Source: Hwanghaeella grinnelliae (lineage in GTDB: Bacteria; Pseudomonadota; Alphaproteobacteria; UBA8366; Aestuariispiraceae). From it: DNA of 64,000 nucleotides. Below, in pieces: positions 57,944-64,000 of the stretch. Both the position numbers and the translations under genes were made by a program. Under the pieces are notes generated by a model. The model was given only the letters and a program-made list of their open reading frames with translations. It had not been told where the DNA came from and did not search any database. Each line of letters opens with the position of its first letter. Position 1 is the first letter of the stretch. Location of the stretch: positions 2,170,001 to 2,234,000 of the forward strand of contig NZ_SADE01000001.1 of the NCBI RefSeq assembly GCF_004005845.1. Direction: 5' to 3'.

Positions 57944-58474
57944 ATGCCGACACCAAGTATCGTTCCCCGAAGTACGCCCCGTCTGCGCAAACCAGTTGCG
58001 GAGGATGGGGCCGCCATATGGGATCTTATCCGATCCTGCGAACCGCTGGATGAGAACTCGATGTACGCCAATCTCATCCAGGCCGACCATTTCCGAGACA
58101 CCTGTGTCGTGGCGGAAATGGATGGTGACATCGTTGGCTGGATTTCAGGCCACATGATTCCGAGCGAGGACGCCTTATTCGTCTGGCAGGTCGCTGTCAG
58201 TCCGAAGGCGCGCGGGCTTGGGTTGGGCAAATCCATGTTGCTCAACCTCATCAACCGCGACGAGGCTAAGGAAGCCGCGCAGCTCAAAACAACGATCACC
58301 GAAGACAATGACGCCTCCTGGGGGTTGTTTCGCAGTTTTGCGCGCCATATCGGCGGCGACCTGGCGGATGAGCCCTATTTCGAACAGGACACGCATTTCG
58401 ACGGCGCGCATGACACCGAGCACATGGTGACAATCACCCTGCCGCAGCGCGCGGAGCTGAAACGGGCCGCCTGA
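57944..58474 (+). CDS. ectA: Diaminobutyrate acetyltransferase
   Basis: The product is 176 aa. It acetylates L-2,4-diaminobutyrate from acetyl-CoA, the second ectoine step. GNAT fold: VAEMDGDIVGWISGHMIP and FVWQVAVSPKARGLGLGKSM with the acetyl-CoA loop. First gene of ectABC-ask. Confidence 0.95.
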   Translation: MPTPSIVPRSTPRLRKPVAEDGAAIWDLIRSCEPLDENSMYANLIQADHFRDTCVVAEMDGDIVGWISGHMIPSEDALFVWQVAVSPKARGLGLGKSMLLNLINRDEAKEAAQLKTTITEDNDASWGLFRSFARHIGGDLADEPYFEQDTHFDGAHDTEHMVTITLPQRAELKRAA

Positions 58475-58533
58475 CCCGCTTCCTGCCTTCCAACACAAAA
58501 TTAACGAACCCTCATAAAGGGAAAGGACACCCC

Positions 58534-59826
58534 ATGCCCAATGACATGGTGAAGCAAACTACGATCTATAAGCGCCGCGAAAGCGAAGCGCGTTCCTATT
58601 GTCGTGCCATGCCCGCGGCGTTCACGCGGGCGAGCGGCTCCGAATTGTTCGACGCCGACGGCAACCGGTATATCGACTTCCTCGCCGGATGCTCATCGTT
58701 GAACTACGGACACAACGATCCGGACATGAAGGCCGCGCTGATCGAGCACATCGCCGGCGACGGAATTGCCCATGGCCTGGATTTTCATACCGACGCGAAA
58801 AGCGCCTTCCTGAAAGCATACGAGGACCACATCCTCGCCCCGCGCGGCATGAACCATAAGATCATGATGACCGGCCCAACCGGCACGAACGCGGTGGAAG
58901 CGGCGATCAAGCTGGCCCGCAAAGTCACCGGCCGTCGAAATGTGATCGCCTTTACGAACGGGTTTCACGGCATGACCATGGGGGCCTTGGCCCTTACCGG
59001 GAATGCCTCCAAACGGGATGGCGCGGGCAATGCTTCGCTCGGCGACGTCACGCATATGCCGTATGAAGGTTCCCTGGGCGATACGGTCGACACATTGGAG
59101 GTTATCGACACGATGTTGTCGAACCCGTCCTCCGGCATCGATGCGCCCGCCGCCTTCATCTTCGAGCCGATCCAGGGCGAAGGCGGGCTGACCGCGGCCT
59201 CCGACGACTGGATGCGCGGCATTGAAAAGATAGCGCGCAAGAACGGCGCGCTGCTTATCGTCGATGACATTCAGTCCGGGTGCGGTCGTTCCGGCACCTA
59301 TTTCTCCTTCGAGAAGTCGGGAATCGAACCGGACATGATCACCCAGGCGAAGTCGCTGTCAGGCTTCGGGCTGCCGTTTGCCGCGCTTCTCATCAAGCCA
59401 GAACACGACATTTGGAAACCGGCTGAGCACAACGGCACGTTCCGCGGCAACACCCATGCCTTCGTGACCGCGCGCGTCGCGATCGAGAAATTCTGGGCCG
59501 ACGATGCGTTCCAGAAGGAAATAGCGATCAAATCCGATGTGTTGGGCGCGGCGCTAAAGGACGTGGCCGAGCTCGTCGACGGTGCGTCGATCAAGGGCCG
59601 CGGCATGATGCAGGGAGTCGATGTCGGCTCCGGCGATCTGGCCGCCACGATTTGCGCGCGCGCTTATGACCAGGGTCTGGTGATCGAAACGTCGGGCGCC
59701 CATGACGAGGTCGTGAAATTCCTCGCCCCTCTTACCACCCCGCAAGAGATCTTGCGTGAGGGTTTGAACATCCTGACTCAGGCGACCTACGACGCAACGC
59801 GCCAAATGAAAATTGCAGCGGAGTAA
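58534..59826 (+). CDS. ectB: Diaminobutyrate-2-oxoglutarate transaminase
   Basis: The product is 430 aa. It makes diaminobutyrate from aspartate semialdehyde with glutamate as donor. PLP enzyme of class III: IVDDIQSGCGRSG binds PLP, and TQAKSLSGFGLPFAA carries the Schiff-base Lys. GGAAAGGA precedes the start. Confidence 0.95.
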   Translation: MPNDMVKQTTIYKRRESEARSYCRAMPAAFTRASGSELFDADGNRYIDFLAGCSSLNYGHNDPDMKAALIEHIAGDGIAHGLDFHTDAKSAFLKAYEDHILAPRGMNHKIMMTGPTGTNAVEAAIKLARKVTGRRNVIAFTNGFHGMTMGALALTGNASKRDGAGNASLGDVTHMPYEGSLGDTVDTLEVIDTMLSNPSSGIDAPAAFIFEPIQGEGGLTAASDDWMRGIEKIARKNGALLIVDDIQSGCGRSGTYFSFEKSGIEPDMITQAKSLSGFGLPFAALLIKPEHDIWKPAEHNGTFRGNTHAFVTARVAIEKFWADDAFQKEIAIKSDVLGAALKDVAELVDGASIKGRGMMQGVDVGSGDLAATICARAYDQGLVIETSGAHDEVVKFLAPLTTPQEILREGLNILTQATYDATRQMKIAAE

Positions 59827-59832
59827 AGACGA

Positions 59833-60225
59833 ATGATTGTACGCGATTTCAACGAACTGAAGAACACCGAACGTCATGTTGCCGATGCCCAATGGACATC
59901 GACACGTCTGTTGCTGGCCGATGATGGGATGGGGTTTTCCTTCCACATCACCGTTCTTGAAGCCGGGTCCGAGCACACGTTCCACTACAAGAACCACTTT
60001 GAGAGTGTCTATTGCATGAAAGGGAAAGGCTCGATCACGGACATCGCCACGGGCGAGACCCACGCGATCAAGCCCGGCGTGATGTATGCGCTGAACCTGC
60101 ATGACAAACACATCCTGCGCGCCGAGGAAGAGTTGCACATGGCGTGCTGCTTCAATCCGCCCGTGACCGGCAAGGAAGTCCACCGAGAAGACGGCTCTTA
60201 CGCCCCAGCTGAAGAGCTTGCCTAA
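59833..60225 (+). CDS. ectC: Ectoine synthase
   Basis: The product is 130 aa, of normal length. It cyclises acetyl-diaminobutyrate to ectoine. Cupin fold with the metal ligands suggested by ESVYCMKGKGSI and NLHDKHILRA. Six bases after ectB. Confidence 0.95.
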   Translation: MIVRDFNELKNTERHVADAQWTSTRLLLADDGMGFSFHITVLEAGSEHTFHYKNHFESVYCMKGKGSITDIATGETHAIKPGVMYALNLHDKHILRAEEELHMACCFNPPVTGKEVHREDGSYAPAEELA

Positions 60226-60230
60226 CCGTC

Positions 60231-61664
60231 ATGACCAACAAAACCCATACAGTAGAGAAGATCGGCGGGACATCGATGTCCCGCGTCGATCAACTCAAGG
60301 ATACGCTCTTTATCGGGTCCCGGCAGGGCGAAGCCCTGTATGGCCGTGTGTTCGTGGTCTCCGCCTTCGGCGGTATCACGGATCTGTTGCTTGAGCACAA
60401 GAAGTCGGGAGAGCCCGGCGTGTACGGCCATTTTGCCAATGCCGAAAGCGACCATGGTTGGCACGAGGCGCTGACGCGGGTCGGGTCGGAGATGCGAAAA
60501 CGCCATAACGCGGTGCTCGACCACCCCGGCGACATCGAACAGGCCGACGCCTTTGTGTCCGAGCGCACGCTTGGCATTCGCAACTGCCTGATCGACCTGC
60601 AACGGCTTTGCGCCTATGGGCATTTCCGCCTGTCCGAGCACATGCTGCAGATCCGCGAGCTTCTGTCCGGGTTGGGCGAAGTGCACTCCGCTTTCGTCAC
60701 CACCTTGATGCTGCAGCGCGCGGGCGTAAACGCACGGCTTGTCGATTTGTCGGGCTGGCGTGACGAGGGAAATGTGACCCTGGACGAACGCATTGCCCAG
60801 GCGATGGAACGCATCGATCCGCATACGGAAATGCCCATCGTGACGGGTTATGCGCAATGCGCCCAAGGGCTGATGCGCGAATTCGACCGCGGCTATTCCG
60901 AGGTGACGTTTTCAAGGCTCGCCGCGCTGACCGGCGCGCGCGAGGCGATCATCCACAAGGAATTCCATTTGTCTTCCTGCGACCCGAAGCTGGTCGGCGA
61001 AGCCGCTGTGCACAAACTGGGACGCACGAATTATGACGTAGCCGACCAGTTGTCGAACATGGGGATGGAGGCCATCCATCCGAAAGCCGCGAAGACATTG
61101 CGCCAGGCCAACGTCCCCCTGCGCATAACCAACGCCTTCGAGCCGGACGACCCCGGCACGCTGATCGACGATCATGCGGCTGAAACGCCCGCCGTCGAAA
61201 TCATTGCCGGCCTCGACATCATGACGCTGGAAGTGTTCGAGCAGGATATGGTCGGCGTCAAAGGCTATGACGCGGCCATTCTGGAAGTATTGAAGCGACA
61301 TGGCGTGCGGATCGTATCGAAGGTTTCGAACGCCAACACGATCACGCATTACCTCGACACATCGTTCAAAATCATGCGGCGGGTCGAGAAGGACATCGCG
61401 CAGGTCTATCCGTCTGCGGAGATCACCACACGGACCTTGTCCATGGCGTCGGTCATCGGGCGGGACCTGAACGGATTGTCCGTCCTTCAGCGTGGATTGG
61501 TCGCCATTGCCGATGCCGGCCTCAGCGCAATCGGTGCCAGTCAGGGGCCGCGAAACGTGGACGTTCAGTTCATCGTGGACCGCGACGACCTGCAAGCCGT
61601 GATCAAGGCACTGCATTCCGAGTTCATCGAATCCGTGCGCCCGCGACTGACACGGGCCGCATGA
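60231..61664 (+). CDS. ask: Ectoine-specific aspartate kinase
   Basis: The product is 477 aa. It phosphorylates aspartate to feed the ectoine path. VEKIGGTSMSRVDQ is the Ask_Ect start, with two ACT domains near the end (SMASVIGRDLNGLSVLQRG). Five bases after ectC. This specialised form is known to escape normal lysine/threonine feedback. No ectD hydroxylase follows, so 5-hydroxyectoine is not made from this locus. Confidence 0.93.
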   Translation: MTNKTHTVEKIGGTSMSRVDQLKDTLFIGSRQGEALYGRVFVVSAFGGITDLLLEHKKSGEPGVYGHFANAESDHGWHEALTRVGSEMRKRHNAVLDHPGDIEQADAFVSERTLGIRNCLIDLQRLCAYGHFRLSEHMLQIRELLSGLGEVHSAFVTTLMLQRAGVNARLVDLSGWRDEGNVTLDERIAQAMERIDPHTEMPIVTGYAQCAQGLMREFDRGYSEVTFSRLAALTGAREAIIHKEFHLSSCDPKLVGEAAVHKLGRTNYDVADQLSNMGMEAIHPKAAKTLRQANVPLRITNAFEPDDPGTLIDDHAAETPAVEIIAGLDIMTLEVFEQDMVGVKGYDAAILEVLKRHGVRIVSKVSNANTITHYLDTSFKIMRRVEKDIAQVYPSAEITTRTLSMASVIGRDLNGLSVLQRGLVAIADAGLSAIGASQGPRNVDVQFIVDRDDLQAVIKALHSEFIESVRPRLTRAA

Positions 61665-61680
61665 AAGGGTGAGAGCGCAC

Positions 61681-61701
61681 CCCTTCGGAAAAGTTGAAGG
61701 G
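61681..61701. terminator. Hairpin between convergent ask and enoyl-CoA hydratase genes
   Basis: CCCTTC and GAAGGG are inverted around a nine-base loop in the 60-base gap. Short and without a T-run; a shared weak terminator is possible. Confidence 0.35.
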
Positions 61702-61724
61702 TCGCGCCGCTTGCCTAACGTCGA

Positions 61725-62486
61725 TCAGAATTGCTGCAGCAGCCGCGTCGTTTCGGGATCCATGAAGCCCGCTATCGTGGCCTCGGTCTCGAGGTTCAGG
61801 GCCTTGTTGATATCCGGCACCGCGGCGCTGTTCAGCACCCTCTTCATAGCCCGGACCGACAGGACCGGCAGCGCCGCCAACCGATGCGCGGTCTCCTGCG
61901 CCGTCGTCATCAGGTCCGCGTCCGGCACGACCTTCCAGGCCAAGCCGATTTCGCCCAATTCCTGCGCCGCGTAGCGGTCGCCGAAGGTCAGCATCTCCCG
62001 CGCTTTGTTCAGGCCGACCAGGGCCGGCAACAAACTGGTGACGGCCCCGGTGACAAATAAGTTGAGGGAAACTTCCGGAAAGAACCCTTTCGCGCTTTCG
62101 GCCCAGACCGGGAAATCGCAATTGATCGCCCATTCGAAGCCGCCGCCGACGGCCCAGCCGTTAATCGCACCGACGACCGGCTTCGGGCCCAGCGTAATCG
62201 CGTGGGTCGCGCGCTGAATCGCCAGGACGAGGTCCCGCGCCTCCTCCTCCGTTTCCGGATGGACATGTTCGCGACGATCATCGCCGGCGCAGAACGCCTT
62301 GCCCGCGCCGGTGAAGATCATCGCTTTCGTCTTGGGGTCCGCGTTCGCGTCCTCGAACGCCTTGGCGACATCGTCGATCAATTGCCGGTTCATGGCGTTC
62401 AAACTGTCGGGTCGGTTCAGGGTGATGGTGCGCACGCCATGATCGTCCAGCGCGCTCAACACGGTTTCATATGTAAAATCGGTCAT
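61725..62486 (-). CDS. Enoyl-CoA hydratase/isomerase family protein
   Basis: The product is 253 aa. Crotonase fold: TLNRPDSLNAMNRQL at about 19, GAGKAFCAGDDRRE, oxyanion-hole glycine region VVGAINGWAVGGGFEWA, and an acidic Glu/Asp near FFPEVSLN. It overlaps the ligase gene by four bases. It hydrates or isomerises the acyl-CoA made by that ligase. Confidence 0.88.
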   Translation of the reverse strand: MTDFTYETVLSALDDHGVRTITLNRPDSLNAMNRQLIDDVAKAFEDANADPKTKAMIFTGAGKAFCAGDDRREHVHPETEEEARDLVLAIQRATHAITLGPKPVVGAINGWAVGGGFEWAINCDFPVWAESAKGFFPEVSLNLFVTGAVTSLLPALVGLNKAREMLTFGDRYAAQELGEIGLAWKVVPDADLMTTAQETAHRLAALPVLSVRAMKRVLNSAAVPDINKALNLETEATIAGFMDPETTRLLQQF

Positions 62487-63787
62487 TGATATCCCCTGAC
62501 GACACGTTTCGTTTTGCCTTCCGTCCGCGGAAGACTACCTGCCGGTACCAGCGTCACCTTTGCGCTGGCGCCAAGCTGGGATTTGATCGCGGTTTCGACC
62601 CGTCCAGTTAGATCACCCGGATCAACCGCCCCGTTTGCCAATTCAGCCGTGACCGGAAGAACGTCGTAGGGCGGCGGCATGTCCAATTGGATGCGGTATT
62701 CGCCCGACAGTTCCGAGAAGCCGTTGATCACGGCCGCTACCATGGTCGGAAACATGTTCAAGCCGCGCACGACGACCATATCATCCGAGCGCCCGGTGAC
62801 CGAGAAACGGAATCCCGTGCGCCCGCATCGGCACGGATCCGTCGCCCGGATCGAAACGATATCCCCGGTCCGGAAACGCACCAGCGGTTGGCAATCGCGC
62901 ACCAGATGGGTCAGGACCAACTCCCCTTCCCGGCCCGCTTCCAGCGGAAGCGGCTCGGCAGTCTCCGGATCAATAAGTTCCGGGTAAAGAACATCGGCAG
63001 CCATGAAATGCAGACTGGTATCGTGCGGGCATTCCGCCCCAAAGTTCGACAGCACGTCTGAAACGCCGTAATTTGCGTTACGGGCCTGCATGCCCCAAGT
63101 CTCTCTCAGCCGCGCGCGGAAGGCCGGGTCGTCGACCCCGGCCTCGCCCCCGAACAGGCCGAGCTTGAGACCAAGGTCGCGCGGGTCCAGGCCCGGGAAC
63201 TTCTCCGCGATGACCTTTTCCAGAACTTTCGGATAGGAAGGCGTGCAGGAAATAGCGTTGATCCCGACTTCTTGGATCGTCCGCACTAGCAGTTCCGTCG
63301 CGCCGACCCCGAAGGGGACGACAAGCGCGCCGGTTGCCTCAAGGGTCAGGTGATCGGTTAACCCGCCCATCCACATCTGATAGTTCAGACAATGGACGAC
63401 CGTGTCCTTTTCCGTCAGCCCCGCCGCCTTGTGGCACCGGCCGCCGATTTCCTGCGTCACCTGTGTATCCTTGGCGGAAAGGGCCAGGTTCATCGCCTGC
63501 CCTGTTGTTCCCGATGTGCGATGCAATCGGTTCACCGCTGCGCGGCGGCCCGCCAGATAGTCGCCGAAAGGCGGATGCCGCGCCTGCGACGTGCGCAATT
63601 GCGCTTTTTCCGACAGCGGAAGCATGGGCAGATCCCGCAAATCCTGCGGCGGTTTCCGGCCCGCCCAAAGGGCTTGGTAGAAAGGCGAATGCCGCGCGAC
63701 ATATGTGCTTTGTTTTTCCCAGGCCTCCCGATGATGAGCGGCGAGATCCGCCTGCGTGGTGAATTCGGCATTCTTCACGGTGGTCAT
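62483..63787 (-). CDS. Phenylacetate-CoA ligase-like AMP-dependent enzyme
   Basis: The product is 434 aa, like PaaK-type ligases. HRTSGTTGQAMNLALS is the ATP loop (about 92), NYGVSDVLSNFGAECPHD and VVRGLNMFPTMVAAVI define the core and the hinge, and TEGKTKRVVRGY the C-terminal Lys region. It links an aryl or short acid to CoA. Start and stop overlap the flanking genes by four bases each, giving one operon. Confidence 0.87.
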   Translation of the reverse strand: MTTVKNAEFTTQADLAAHHREAWEKQSTYVARHSPFYQALWAGRKPPQDLRDLPMLPLSEKAQLRTSQARHPPFGDYLAGRRAAVNRLHRTSGTTGQAMNLALSAKDTQVTQEIGGRCHKAAGLTEKDTVVHCLNYQMWMGGLTDHLTLEATGALVVPFGVGATELLVRTIQEVGINAISCTPSYPKVLEKVIAEKFPGLDPRDLGLKLGLFGGEAGVDDPAFRARLRETWGMQARNANYGVSDVLSNFGAECPHDTSLHFMAADVLYPELIDPETAEPLPLEAGREGELVLTHLVRDCQPLVRFRTGDIVSIRATDPCRCGRTGFRFSVTGRSDDMVVVRGLNMFPTMVAAVINGFSELSGEYRIQLDMPPPYDVLPVTAELANGAVDPGDLTGRVETAIKSQLGASAKVTLVPAGSLPRTEGKTKRVVRGYQ

Positions 63788-64000
63788 TTTGCCATCCCCC
63801 GCGTCCAGATCAGTGTCAATGTATCCAGGACCGCTTCCCGGTCGCCGGAAACGGCGATCAGGCCCGGATCTTCGGACAGAAACAGGCTGGAAAGATATTG
63901 ATCGACCATACCGCCAAGAGCATAGGCGCGGCGGGTCAATTCATCCGGCGCCACCGCGCCTTCACTACCATCCCGCTTCAAGCGCATCCGCACCGAGGAA
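63784..64000 (-). CDS. C-terminal part of a probable TetR-family regulator
   Basis: The frame is open to the window edge, leaving 71 visible codons and a stop at 63784. The ending (DREAVLDTLTLIWTRGMAK) has the hydrophobic helix typical of TetR C termini. The remaining gene lies beyond 64000. It precedes and overlaps the ligase gene, so it may control this acyl-CoA operon. Confidence 0.5.
   Translation of the reverse strand, partial: SSVRMRLKRDGSEGAVAPDELTRRAYALGGMVDQYLSSLFLSEDPGLIAVSGDREAVLDTLTLIWTRGMAK

Overview
The window looks like a chromosomal piece of a GC-rich, probably marine or salt-tolerant alphaproteobacterium. Supporting signs are the alphaproteobacterial style of the guaA-ridA-rsmB-guaB-rlmE-ppx block, a complete ectoine operon with its own aspartokinase, TctABC and polyamine-type transporters, and many LysR regulators. 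No rRNA or phylogenetic marker allows a firmer placement. About 52 protein genes, one tRNA-Gln and several broken genes are supported.

Region 1 (1-10309, all minus strand) encodes a multi-part redox chain. In transcription order it holds an FHA/membrane/ferredoxin-reductase fusion, a protein with two cyclic-nucleotide-binding domains fused to a four-cluster polyferredoxin, a small cytochrome b-like membrane protein, a membrane-anchored decaheme cytochrome c, a five-heme secreted cytochrome and a barrel-like outer-membrane protein cut by the window edge. The parts suggest an electron path from cytoplasmic NAD(P)H across the inner membrane into the periplasm and perhaps to the surface, with two signalling domains built into the cytoplasmic proteins. 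Region 2 (10730-16994) is a Ugp-type ABC importer with a divergent LysR gene. Region 3 (16104-23819) is a polyamine-type ABC importer operon led by a large glycosidase-like protein and ending in a LysR gene. Region 4 (24128-38248) is mixed metabolism: an epimerase, a luciferase-like oxidoreductase, a DUF2946/TonB-receptor pair, an aminotransferase/LysR pair, tctBAC with a CoA-transferase, panC and an adenylate cyclase.

Region 5 (38269-49753) is the most unusual. Downstream of intact guaA lie three further degraded copies of the guaA 3' end (46170, 42877, 38269), all in the same orientation and each recognisable as the GuaA C terminus. They divide the region into three cargo blocks: (i) thiolase/SDR/SnoaL plus TetR; (ii) an SDR with a divergent HxlR regulator, plus a secreted coiled-coil protein; (iii) a short H-NS-like gene with an AT-rich acyltransferase, a cyclase remnant and a gene broken by a frameshift and an amber codon. 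The best reading is repeated integration of islands at guaA, a known integration site, with the integrases since lost.

Region 6 (49754-57051) is housekeeping: GMP and IMP metabolism, RidA, two rRNA methyltransferases, Ppx/GppA and tRNA-Gln. Region 7 (57205-61664) is a MarR-type regulator with divergent ectABC-ask. Region 8 (61725-64000) is a small acyl-CoA operon: a probable TetR C-terminus, a phenylacetate-CoA-ligase-like enzyme and an enoyl-CoA hydratase.
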